Assembly: GCF_002119765.1 (NCBI RefSeq)
Contig: NZ_CP021112.1
Span: forward strand, 5,016,501 to 5,080,500
Source of the DNA: Pseudorhodoplanes sinuspersici
Lineage (GTDB): Bacteria; Pseudomonadota; Alphaproteobacteria; Rhizobiales; Xanthobacteraceae
Reading direction: 5' to 3'
DNA: 64,000 bases
The notes below the pieces were generated by a model. That model was not told the DNA's origin. It did not search any database and saw nothing but the letters and a program-made list of their open reading frames with translations. This document shows, in pieces, positions 31,355 through 38,844 of this stretch; within the stretch, counting starts at the first letter, position 1, and each line of letters begins with the position of its first letter. The translations under genes and the position numbers were made by a program.

Positions 31355-32086
31355 CTAGAGAGTGATTTCGCCGGCGCGCAGCGCATTGACGATCGTTGAG
31401 GTGCGGTTCACCGCATTCAGCTTGCGCGCAGCGCTCTGCATATGCGCATGAGCCGTGCGTTCGCTGATATTGAGGATCATGCCGATCTCCCAATCGGTTT
31501 TTCCGGCTTTGGCCCACAACAAGACCTCTCGTTCACGCACGGTTAACACGCGATTTTCCGGCAGAAGCGGTGGGCGAAGCAGACTGCGTACGCGATGATG
31601 CGTATAAAGCGCCATCAGATGTAAGGCGGGGCGCGTACCACGATCGAGGTCGGGGCGCTCGCCCGCAAAGCTGACTGCGGCACCCGATCCATCGCCATAG
31701 TGGATCGGCACGCAAAACCCCTTCACCATTCCGAAATCGCAGGCCCGCTCCATAACGTCTTTCGCCGGTTTATCGTCGTTGGCAAAAGGTGCGTCGCACC
31801 AGTCGAATGGCTCTACGGTGCGCAGACAGTGGCGCTCGACCGGATCGTGTTTTGCGAGATTTTCCTTCAGATACAGTTCGGACCAGCCGCGGGGCCAACC
31901 GTCAGCAATCATGCGGTTGGAAAAAGTGGTTTGCGCGTCGGGAAGTCCGCACATGACATACGCACGGAATCCCGCCTGTCCGACGGCTTGGGAAAAGAGC
32001 CTCAGCGCTTCAGAACTGGTTTGCGCGAATTCGACCGCCTCGACGAATTCAAGCGCACGAATACCCCAATGGTTGCTGCCACGCAT
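31355..32086 (-). CDS. luxR: LuxR-type quorum-sensing regulator
   Basis: A 243-residue LuxR. The autoinducer domain has the diagnostic W68, Y72, D81, P82 and W96 (GWSELYLKENLAKHDPVERHCLRTVEPFDW). The C-terminal GerE-type HTH is at about 180-243 (LTVREREVLLWAKAGKTDWEIGMILNISERTAHAHMQSA). The luxI gene follows on the same strand with a lux box between, so it probably activates its own synthase. Confidence 0.93.
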   Translation of the reverse strand: MRGSNHWGIRALEFVEAVEFAQTSSEALRLFSQAVGQAGFRAYVMCGLPDAQTTFSNRMIADGWPRGWSELYLKENLAKHDPVERHCLRTVEPFDWCDAPFANDDKPAKDVMERACDFGMVKGFCVPIHYGDGSGAAVSFAGERPDLDRGTRPALHLMALYTHHRVRSLLRPPLLPENRVLTVREREVLLWAKAGKTDWEIGMILNISERTAHAHMQSAARKLNAVNRTSTIVNALRAGEITL

Positions 32087-32191
32087 GCGTCACCAGTCCG
32101 TCCCGGCAACATGTTATAGAATATTTTACTGTAGGATGTAAAACAGAAGTCTTACAACCGGATTGCGCGCTGGCCTCTGAATGCCTAATCC

Positions 32192-32880
32192 CTAATGCGC
32201 GTCAAAATACCGGAGATTCCCTGGTCGGTTTTGCAAGCTGTGGGGTTTGGCGAGAACATCAGCAATATTTGGCGGACAATCCGCATCCAAAAACGCACAT
32301 AGCTCAGCAATTTGGCCACCGCTTTCGGCAAGCTGCGCGTGATCGGTTTGAAACAGTTTCATGACTGGCGCCGCTCTTACGGCACGATCAAAATTCTCCA
32401 TTTGTTGTCGGGCAACAGTGGGATCTCTTTCAGGCCACCCTCCGGATTGAAGAATAAGGTCGATGTCACGCGTCAGCAGAATAATCGCGTATCATCAAAT
32501 ACCTGCTCGATAAATTGCAGGCATCCATAGAGATTGGTCTCGCGCAACCATCGAATTTCCTTGAATCCGATCGCTGAATACTTTTCCGGATTTTCTCGAG
32601 CAAGAATCTGCTTGGTGGCAATAGAAGGAACGTCTTCCAAAAAACATCTGCCTCAAACCCCTGCGCCAAACCAGCGATGCTGCGGCGTCTCCGAGCCCCT
32701 TCCTGCCATTTTCTTAGCTTCGCACAATGCGTCATACGCACGATACAGACTGGATAAGAACGCCATATTCTCACCCCGCACCAAGACACCGGATGTGGCG
32801 TTCAAAACACCCTGAAGTAGCGTCGAACCAGAACGCCCAACGGCCAACACCACAAGAACATCCTGGTCCAACGGATCATG
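32192..32880 (-). pseudogene. Sulfotransferase pseudogene
   Basis: The frame starts with a sulfotransferase P-loop (VLVVLAVGRSGSTLLQGVL), then meets an in-frame TGA at 32653-32655. The same frame continues with a family-like IGFKEIRWLRETNLYGCLQFIEQV until about 32475, where a one-base loss shifts the rest (TRDIDLILQSGGWPERDPTV and on to the end at 32192) into another frame. No ATG start is present in frame. Both disruptions suggest recent decay. The enzyme would have transferred sulfate from PAPS. Confidence 0.72.
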
Positions 32881-33186
32881 GATTCATTGCCTCGAAGCTT
32901 ATTCTCCCCACGAATTTCTTTTGAATATCGGAACCACCGCCACGATGCAGTCAAGCTGCGACGACCATGTTTTTCGGCTGACCAGTATTCAAACTGGCTC
33001 AGATGCGCCTCACGTCAGCACGCTTCGGACGCTTACGACGCAATTGATCGGGGCTGCATGGAGCAAGATTGCGGTCCGTGCCCGCCAATCTCCCAGACGA
33101 CCAGACCACGCACTCGAAGAACTGGGCATGGTTATGCGGCCGCTATCGCCCTCTTCCTTTTTGCCTTGCGCAGTCTACGCTTTTCC
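32881..33186. other. Non-coding stretch upstream of the sulfotransferase pseudogene
   Basis: About 300 bp in which I see no convincing gene on either strand, no terminator hairpin and no repeat. It may hold the lost 5' end of the sulfotransferase locus. Confidence 0.45.
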
Positions 33187-33702
33187 TCATCGTCCCGAAA
33201 AGATCGGATGGGCAACGCGATCACCCGGCGCAATGCCGAGCTTCTTGGCGGTGCCACCAATCACTTCAAGCACACCGCGCACGGGCCCCCCTGACGGGAT
33301 CGTGCGCTCCGACAGCGGCGTGGTGTTTTCGGCGATCCGCCGAATGCGGCCATCGGCGTTGATGAACAACATATCGAGCGGGATATACGTGTTGCGCATC
33401 CACATCGACACGTCCTGGTCCTGCTTGAAGTCGAACAACATGCCCTGCCCTTCGGGCAGCTCCTTGCGGAACATCAGACCCTTCTGACGATCGGCATCGT
33501 TGGCGGCAAGTTCGACGCTGAAGACATGCACGCCATTCTTGGTCACGATTTCGAGCGTGCCTTTTTCAGCCGCCGATGCAGAAAAACTGCCCAAAGCAAA
33601 CGCAAGAAAGGCGGCCACCGCTACCAGGTGCCACCTCGTCACATCCAACTTCAAAAAGACATTACGCAGCACCGTACGCCTCTCGCTGACACTGAGCATC
33701 AT
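33187..33702 (-). CDS. DUF192 family secreted protein
   Basis: A 171-residue protein. Residues about 24-45 form a signal peptide (HLVAVAAFLAFALGSFSASAAE) with an AXA-type cleavage site. The mature part has the DUF192 pattern: KGLMFRKELPEGQGMLFDF, then MWMRNTYIPLDMLFI, ending GTAKKLGIAPGDRV. Found widely in proteobacteria as a periplasmic protein of unknown function, sometimes near cold-shock genes as here. Confidence 0.83.
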   Translation of the reverse strand: MMLSVSERRTVLRNVFLKLDVTRWHLVAVAAFLAFALGSFSASAAEKGTLEIVTKNGVHVFSVELAANDADRQKGLMFRKELPEGQGMLFDFKQDQDVSMWMRNTYIPLDMLFINADGRIRRIAENTTPLSERTIPSGGPVRGVLEVIGGTAKKLGIAPGDRVAHPIFSGR

Positions 33703-33741
33703 TGTCCCGAAAGCCGGTATCCCACTTTTCGGGATCAGACT

Positions 33742-34350
33742 CTAGTGCGACGCGGGCCCGTGCGGTCCACCATCCGGCTGCACTTCGGCAGCCATCAACC
33801 CCTTCGGGCCCGGCCCAAAACGCACCAGCACGGTCTGGCCGGGGCGGAGCTCGGTCATGCCATAGCGGCGAAGCGTTTCCATGTGGACGAAGATGTCCGG
33901 CGTGCCTTCACCACGGCTGAGAAAACCAAACCCGCGGAGCCGATTGAACCACTTGACCATGGCACGCTCAAGGCCGGAGGTCGGCGTCACGGTCACATGG
34001 GTGCGCGGCGGCGGCATCTGCGCGGGGTGGATCGCGGTTGACTCATCCATCGAGAGAATGCGGAACACCTGCATTCCCTTTGAACGATGTGTCGCCTCGC
34101 AGACCACACGGGCACCTTCGTAAGCGGTCTGATACCCGTCACGGCGCAAGCATGTGACGTGGATCAGCACATCCGCTGAACCGTCATCCGGTACGATGAA
34201 GCCGAAGCCCTTCGACACATCGAACCATTTGATTGTACCGGAAATTTCAATCAGGTCGGTGGCGGTTTCGTCCGCGACCCCTGCACTACGATCTTGCCGC
34301 AGATCGTATCCCATACCGGACACTTTTGGCCCCATTTCGTTCGACGCCAT
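33742..34350 (-). CDS. Double cold-shock-domain protein
   Basis: A 202-residue protein from the ATG at 34350 (a shorter ATG at 34314 is possible). It has two cold-shock domains: GTIKWFDVSKGFGFIVPDDGSADVLIHV in the first half and VKWFNRLRGFGFLSRGEGTPDIFVHM in the second, each with RNP1-like aromatic residues. Between them is a Pro-rich linker. This two-domain form is typical of alphaproteobacteria. It probably binds RNA or ssDNA and affects translation or stress response. Confidence 0.88.
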   Translation of the reverse strand: MASNEMGPKVSGMGYDLRQDRSAGVADETATDLIEISGTIKWFDVSKGFGFIVPDDGSADVLIHVTCLRRDGYQTAYEGARVVCEATHRSKGMQVFRILSMDESTAIHPAQMPPPRTHVTVTPTSGLERAMVKWFNRLRGFGFLSRGEGTPDIFVHMETLRRYGMTELRPGQTVLVRFGPGPKGLMAAEVQPDGGPHGPASH

Positions 34351-34503
34351 GATCCGCGCCGCCGTTCCCTTGTAACCACCCGGTTTGGACGGTTGAACGA
34401 ATCTCTCCCCATCAAGACTAACACTGGCCCGCATTTGGCAAAGAGGAAAATTCGCACACGTCAACGAATCCGAAACGTCCTGTGCAAAAGTTTTCTTGAC
34501 GAA

Positions 34504-35265
34504 TCAGTGCGAGATGAGCGGCGACAATGCATCGCCGATATCCTGACGGATCACGAGATCAGCGATGGAATCGAATTCGGTCGCCTCGCGATTGACGATG
34601 ACAAGTCGGGCGCCGCTCTTCTTGGCCTGTAACGGAAAGCCGGCCGCAGGCCACACCACGAGCGACGAACCAATGGCGATAAACAGATCGCAATCGCCAG
34701 TCCATTCCTGCGCCTTTTGCATCGCGTTTTCGGGCATCGACTGACCGAACGATACGGTCGCGGTCTTAATATAGCCGCCACAGTCGCAATCGGGCGCACG
34801 CCCTTTCAGTTCGTCGAATTGTGATCTGACGAATGCGAGCTCGTAGCGCCGGTTGCAGTCCAGGCAGGTGGCAAATGTGGTGTTGCCGTGCAATTCGACG
34901 ACATCATCCGGCGCGATGCCGGAGACTTGATGCAGATTGTCAATGTTCTGGGTGATCACCCCGGGTGATTTGCCACGGCGATAGAGCGCTGCAAGTGCGA
35001 GATGACCACGCGTCGGTTTCGCCTGTGCAAAATAGTCCTCCATGGCGAAACGCCGCCGCCATGCTTCGTCGCGCATCTCGCGGCTCGCCATGAACTGATC
35101 GAACGGGATCGGCTGCGTCTTGGTCCACAGTCCGCCGGGCGAACGAAAATCAGGAATGCCGCTTTCGGTCGAAATGCCGGCTCCCGTGAACGGCACGACC
35201 CGTTCCGACTCCTCGATCAATTCAACCAACCGCGCGGTCGCGGTTGTCAGATCGGGCGCAATCAT
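34504..35265 (-). CDS. cobB: Sir2-family NAD-dependent deacylase
   Basis: A 253-residue protein from the ATG at 35265, preceded by GGAG; two upstream starts are also in frame. The sirtuin motifs are clear: GAGISTESGIPDFRSPGG, TQNIDNLHQ with the catalytic VVELHG histidine, GQSMPENAM, GSSLVVWPAAG and IVNRE. The zinc site is CLDC plus CDC. It removes acyl groups from lysines using NAD+ and could regulate metabolic enzymes such as acyl-CoA synthetases. Confidence 0.92.
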   Translation of the reverse strand: MIAPDLTTATARLVELIEESERVVPFTGAGISTESGIPDFRSPGGLWTKTQPIPFDQFMASREMRDEAWRRRFAMEDYFAQAKPTRGHLALAALYRRGKSPGVITQNIDNLHQVSGIAPDDVVELHGNTTFATCLDCNRRYELAFVRSQFDELKGRAPDCDCGGYIKTATVSFGQSMPENAMQKAQEWTGDCDLFIAIGSSLVVWPAAGFPLQAKKSGARLVIVNREATEFDSIADLVIRQDIGDALSPLISH

Positions 35266-35344
35266 CCGCATCTCCACTCAACCGATACGCCAGCGGATCG
35301 ACAACGATCAGGGAAGAATGGCAACCAATGGCAGAAAAGCAACC

Positions 35345-35361
35345 GGGGCCATTGCGGCCCC
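35345..35361 (-). terminator. Terminator after the H-NS-like gene
   Basis: GGGGCC and GGCCCC with a 5-nt loop, followed on the minus strand by GGTTGCTTTT. It lies just after the stop at 35377. Confidence 0.65.
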
Positions 35362-35376
35362 GTGCGTTATCTTTGA

Positions 35377-35601
35377 TCAGGCGGCCTTCGCGGCGGTGTC
35401 CTTGAGATCCTTCAAGGGCTGCTTGAGCAGCTTCGGGGCCGGCGCTGCCTTGCGGGGCTTGCCATAGATCGCGAGTCGCGCAAGCTCCGCTTCAAGTTCC
35501 TGCTGGCGGGCTTCCACTTTCTCGGCGAGCTTGGCGGCGGCATCGTCACGCAGCTTCGCGAGTTCCTCGATCGACATTGCGTCCAGATCAACTTTCTGCA
35601 T
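35377..35601 (-). CDS. H-NS-like protein lacking the DNA-binding domain
   Basis: A 74-residue protein from the ATG at 35601; a longer frame begins in the upstream region with unrelated sequence. The N-terminal 45 residues (MQKVDLDAMSIEELAKLRDDAAAKLAEKVEARQQEL) match the oligomerisation helix of Bradyrhizobium-type H-NS/HvrA proteins. The usual C-terminal DNA-binding motif (SGRGR/KQP-W) is absent; instead the chain ends with KPLKQPLKDLKDTAAKAA. Such a truncated form could act as a dominant modulator of the full-length silencer. Confidence 0.65.
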   Translation of the reverse strand: MQKVDLDAMSIEELAKLRDDAAAKLAEKVEARQQELEAELARLAIYGKPRKAAPAPKLLKQPLKDLKDTAAKAA

Positions 35602-35712
35602 GGACCTCTCCCGTGTTGCCTGTTCCGGGGTATCGCCAGTGCTATCGCTGTGCAAGCCGCGGCGGTCCGCTATCCACATGCAGCGCGCAGCGAGAGAGAT
35701 CTGATTGAAAGA

Positions 35713-35742
35713 AAAAGGCCCGGGATCGCCCCGGGCCTTTTG
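35713..35742 (-). terminator. Terminator after the Gly/His-rich protein gene
   Basis: AAAAGGCCCGGG and CCCGGGCCTTTT with a short loop give a strong stem with T runs on both strands. It ends the gene at 35770-36132 and may serve the other strand too. Confidence 0.8.
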
Positions 35743-35769
35743 CATCGCATATCCGATACATCGATATCG

Positions 35770-36132
35770 TCAATTGCAAACCCACACCTTGCGAATGACC
35801 GCGCGTCCATATTGGTCGATGACGCGCTGACGTTGTTTAAAACATCCCGCGCCGTAAGCATAAGGAGCATAACCATAGGCTCCATAGGCCCCCGCTCCGA
35901 GAGCCAAGCCGCCGAGTGCCGCTGCGCCCCAGCCCCAGCCGGGACCCCAACCGTGACGTCCCCAACCGCCATGATGCCAACCGCCGCCGCGCCAGGCTGG
36001 GCCAGGACCGCCATGCCAACCGCCATGGCCGCCACCGTGCCAGCCGCCACCGCCGCGACCGCCTCGGGCCTCTGCGCTGCCGGCCAAGACGAGAATGGAG
36101 AGTGCTGCGATCGCAGCTATTTTCAACTTCAT
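35770..36132 (-). CDS. Secreted Gly/His/Trp-rich protein
   Basis: A 120-residue protein from the ATG at 36132. A signal peptide (MKLKIAAIAALSILVLAGSAEA) precedes a low-complexity region of GGWHGG-type repeats (about 23-68), then a hydrophobic Gly/Ala/Tyr segment and a Cys-containing C-terminus (CFKQRQRVIDQYGRAVIRKVWVC). Similar proteins are common in Rhizobiales with unknown function, perhaps metal binding. Confidence 0.75.
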   Translation of the reverse strand: MKLKIAAIAALSILVLAGSAEARGGRGGGGWHGGGHGGWHGGPGPAWRGGGWHHGGWGRHGWGPGWGWGAAALGGLALGAGAYGAYGYAPYAYGAGCFKQRQRVIDQYGRAVIRKVWVCN

Positions 36133-36286
36133 GACGCTACCTCCTGTTGCCTGGAAGATTATTCCGTCAGAAAGTGCGTATATTTCCTTGGCGGATTGCC
36201 AGCACATTGAATGAAAAGCCGAATGCAACCGCGGGATTTCGATCCAAAGACTTTGATTTTCCGCCGCAACCCACACATAAGGGGCG

Positions 36287-36472
36287 ATGGCAAAACCCAG
36301 AGTCACATTCAAAATGCAGCGTATCGCCGAGAATGATTGGCAGATCATCGCCGAATATCCCGGTGCCGAACCCCGTTTCATCAAAGGGCTGACCAGCAAG
36401 GCCGACGTTGATGACTGGCTCAACGGCGAACGGCGCATTGCCTGGCTGCGCTCACAGGGCTACGCCAAGTAA
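36287..36472 (+). CDS. Small conserved Rhizobiales protein
   Basis: A 61-residue protein (MAKPRVTFKMQRIAENDWQIIAEYPGAE, then IKGLTSKADVDDWLNGERRIAWLRSQGYAK). It is a compact beta-alpha fold without Cys or membrane segment, conserved in Bradyrhizobium-type genomes. Function unknown. Confidence 0.72.
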   Translation: MAKPRVTFKMQRIAENDWQIIAEYPGAEPRFIKGLTSKADVDDWLNGERRIAWLRSQGYAK

Positions 36473-36610
36473 TTACATAAGTGATCATCATGAGCCGGCG
36501 GGACTGCAATCCACTCTTTGGTGCTGCGCTCGGCGCAACTCGCTGCTCGCCAGCGCCAACGGCTTAAGCCGCCGAATCGGTTCTCTGATGTTCTCAGCGG
36601 AGTACGGACT

Positions 36611-37066
36611 ATGCGTTACCTTCACACCATGTTGCGCGTGCGCGATATCGACGTCGCCCTCGACTTCTATTGCAATAAGCTCGGCCTGAAAGAAGCATTC
36701 CGGCGCGACGATGAGAAAGGCCGCTTCACACTGGTCTTTCTGATGGCGCCGGGTGATGAAAAGCTGGTCGAGGAATCGCGCAAGCTCGGCCGCCCCGGCA
36801 GTCTCGTCGAACTCACCCACAACTGGGATGGTGAGGATTACGGCGAGGCCCGGCATTTCGGTCATCTCGCCTACGAGGTGGACGACATCTACGCAACCTG
36901 CGCGGCGTTGATGAAGGCCGGTGTCACCATCAATCGCCCTCCGCGCGATGGCCAGATGGCCTTCATCCGCTCGCCAGACAAGCATTCGATCGAACTGCTG
37001 CAGAAAGGGGCTGCCCTGCCCCCACAGGAACCCTGGGTCTCGATGCCCAATACCGGCCACTGGTAG
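36611..37066 (+). CDS. gloA: Lactoylglutathione lyase (glyoxalase I)
   Basis: A 151-residue protein from the ATG at 36611. It has the glyoxalase I pattern: MRYLHTMLRVRDIDVALDFYCNKLGLKE with the first metal histidine, then ELTHNW, ARHFGHLAYEVDD with the second histidine, and SIELLQ with the C-terminal glutamate ligand. It detoxifies methylglyoxal as its glutathione adduct. Confidence 0.9.
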   Translation: MRYLHTMLRVRDIDVALDFYCNKLGLKEAFRRDDEKGRFTLVFLMAPGDEKLVEESRKLGRPGSLVELTHNWDGEDYGEARHFGHLAYEVDDIYATCAALMKAGVTINRPPRDGQMAFIRSPDKHSIELLQKGAALPPQEPWVSMPNTGHW

Positions 37067-37132
37067 GCCGCAAACCTGTTGCCTCCCGGCCAAACCGTCT
37101 CTATACAACGCCCGGTCTTGCACGGCCGGTCA

Positions 37133-37208
37133 GCGCCCATCGTCTAGCGGTCTAGGACGTCGCCCTTTCACGGCGAAAACAGGGGTTCGATTCCCCTTGG
37201 GCGCGCCA
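37133..37208 (+). tRNA. tRNA-Glu(UUC)
   Basis: 76 nt including CCA. Acceptor stem GCGCCCA/TGGGCGC, anticodon loop CTTTCAC with TTC, T-arm GGGGTTCGATTCCCC. An inverted repeat (AAGGCCCGCC/GGCGGGCCTT at 37268-37291) follows about 60 bp downstream and may act as its terminator. Confidence 0.97.
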
Positions 37209-37267
37209 CTGGCGCATACCCGGCTCCGAGGCTTGTCCGGTTCAAGGATTGGCCGATTTGAAGGCGG

Positions 37268-37291
37268 AAGGCCCGCCATTCGGCGGGCCTT
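37268..37291 (+). terminator. Hairpin downstream of tRNA-Glu
   Basis: AAGGCCCGCC and GGCGGGCCTT with a 4-nt loop, followed by TGCCATTTC. A 10-bp GC-rich stem with a weak T run. Confidence 0.6.
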
Positions 37292-37395
37292 GCCATTTCA
37301 AGGTTAACATTTCCGGCCGGCGAGAGGCTCTGACGCGATAGGGTCAGGCCGCTGAATTGAGGCGAACCTTGGCCCCCGGCCGGGCGTTATTTTTG

Positions 37396-37530
37396 ATGAT
37401 ATTCGATTTACCAGGCGTGCTTCTCTGGGCGGCTGCCGCAATCGTTCTGATCGGAGCAATGATCGTGCTCATTCCGATTCTGACGAGCCGCAGCAATGAG
37501 CCGAGAAATCCGGCCGATATCGAGAGCTGA
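37396..37530 (+). CDS. Small membrane protein
   Basis: A 44-residue frame. Residues about 5-29 (LPGVLLWAAAAIVLIGAMIVLIPI) are a membrane segment; the C-terminus is polar. It is convergent with cysH. Function unknown. Confidence 0.5.
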   Translation: MIFDLPGVLLWAAAAIVLIGAMIVLIPILTSRSNEPRNPADIES

Positions 37531-37553
37531 TTTCTCCTCAGCCGTTACAGCAC

Positions 37554-38282
37554 TCAACATCCACATCCCGCCCCGGCTGGCTCACCGATCCGGTGGATGC
37601 CGCATTCGGTGCGGCTGCTGTTGCGCCAGCGGCCTGCGCGTGTGTCTTCGCCGGCAACGGTCCGGCTGGTGCAAGGCATGCAGCCGACCGATGAGAAGCC
37701 CATCTTCTCCAGGGGATGGCGTGGCGCGCCGGACGAGGCAAAGACCTCATCCAACGCGGCTTTGGTCAGCGCCGCCAGCGGATTGAACTTCAGCAGACGC
37801 CCATCCGTTTCCACGTAAGTAATGTTGGCACGCGCACCGCCATGAAAGCGCTTGCGGCCGTTGATCCATCCGTCGAACGCTCCCAGCGCATCCGACAACG
37901 GGCGCACCTTGCGAATATGACAGCAGCTATCGGTATCGTTCAGCCAAAGATCGCGCGCCGGATCGCGGCGCTCGATCAATTCGATCTGCGGCTTCAGCGA
38001 ACGGACATCCTTCAAGCCGAAATACCGGACAAGTTCGTCGCGATAGGTGAGCGTCTCGTCGAACAGCCAACCAGTATCGAGGAACAACACGGGCAGCGAA
38101 CGGTCGACATCCGCCACATATTTCAACAGCACCGCGGATTCCGTCCCGAACGACGACACCACCGCCAGCCGGCCGCTGGCGATGGATCGGGCCGCAGTCG
38201 CGATCACATCGGCCGGCGATGCCGATGAAAGTGTCCGGTTCAGCCGGGCGGCGCTGGCTGGCAGTGTCTCGGGTTCGGTCAC
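37554..38282 (-). CDS. cysH: Adenylyl-sulfate reductase (APS type)
   Basis: A 242-residue protein from a GTG at 38280-38282 (the longer frame reads low-quality sequence). The SSFGTES motif binds the nucleotide. Two cysteine pairs, CC at 120-121 and C201/C204 (GCMPC), coordinate a 4Fe-4S cluster, marking the APS rather than PAPS type, and the catalytic cysteine is C227 in ECGIH. It reduces activated sulfate to sulfite. Last gene of the cysG-DUF2849-cysI-DUF934-cysH operon. Confidence 0.93.
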   Translation of the reverse strand: MTEPETLPASAARLNRTLSSASPADVIATAARSIASGRLAVVSSFGTESAVLLKYVADVDRSLPVLFLDTGWLFDETLTYRDELVRYFGLKDVRSLKPQIELIERRDPARDLWLNDTDSCCHIRKVRPLSDALGAFDGWINGRKRFHGGARANITYVETDGRLLKFNPLAALTKAALDEVFASSGAPRHPLEKMGFSSVGCMPCTSRTVAGEDTRAGRWRNSSRTECGIHRIGEPAGAGCGC

Positions 38283-38313
38283 GGCATATCTTCGTTGTGA
38301 GGGGGACGTCTCT

Positions 38314-38844
38314 TTAGGAGGTGAATTCGTTAACCGCGTTATGTCGCGCGGGAGCAGGTTTGATCCGCCGCCACAGCGTACCGCGCTCGCCGTCGGCGGC
38401 CGGCTGGTAGAACACGCTGTAACGGTGAATCGCATCGATGAAGGCTTGGGCGTCTCCGGGCTTTTTCACCTCAAAGGCATCGAAGCCGGAGCGGTGCAAA
38501 AACAGGAATTGATCGCGCAGAACATCGCCGGTCGCGCGCAACTCACCGCGAAAGCGGTAACGCTCTCGCAACAGGCGAGCCTGGGTGTAAGCGCGGCCGT
38601 CGCGGAAGGTTGGAAACACCAAAGCCACCAGCGACAGCTTGTCCAGCCAGGGCGCCAGTTCGCCGATGTCGCGATCGTTCCGCCAGATCACGCCGGTCTG
38701 CCCTGAGCGCCCGGCGAGGTCCTGCGCGTCGGCGAGAAAACGCGCTGCCGGCAACAGCACTGCGCCCTGCTCTGGCACCGGCGCATCGTCGAGAGCGCGC
38801 AAGTAAGGATCGTCGATCTCGGCGGCGTTCTTAATGAGTGGCAT
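38314..38844 (-). CDS. DUF934 protein of the sulfate-reduction operon
   Basis: A 176-residue protein from the ATG at 38844 (MPLIKNAAEID). The DUF934 pattern VALVFPTFRDGRAYTQARLLRERYRFRGELRATGDVLRDQ is exact. The family always sits between cysI and cysH and probably assists sulfite reduction. It overlaps the cysI stop by 14 bp. Confidence 0.9.
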   Translation of the reverse strand: MPLIKNAAEIDDPYLRALDDAPVPEQGAVLLPAARFLADAQDLAGRSGQTGVIWRNDRDIGELAPWLDKLSLVALVFPTFRDGRAYTQARLLRERYRFRGELRATGDVLRDQFLFLHRSGFDAFEVKKPGDAQAFIDAIHRYSVFYQPAADGERGTLWRRIKPAPARHNAVNEFTS

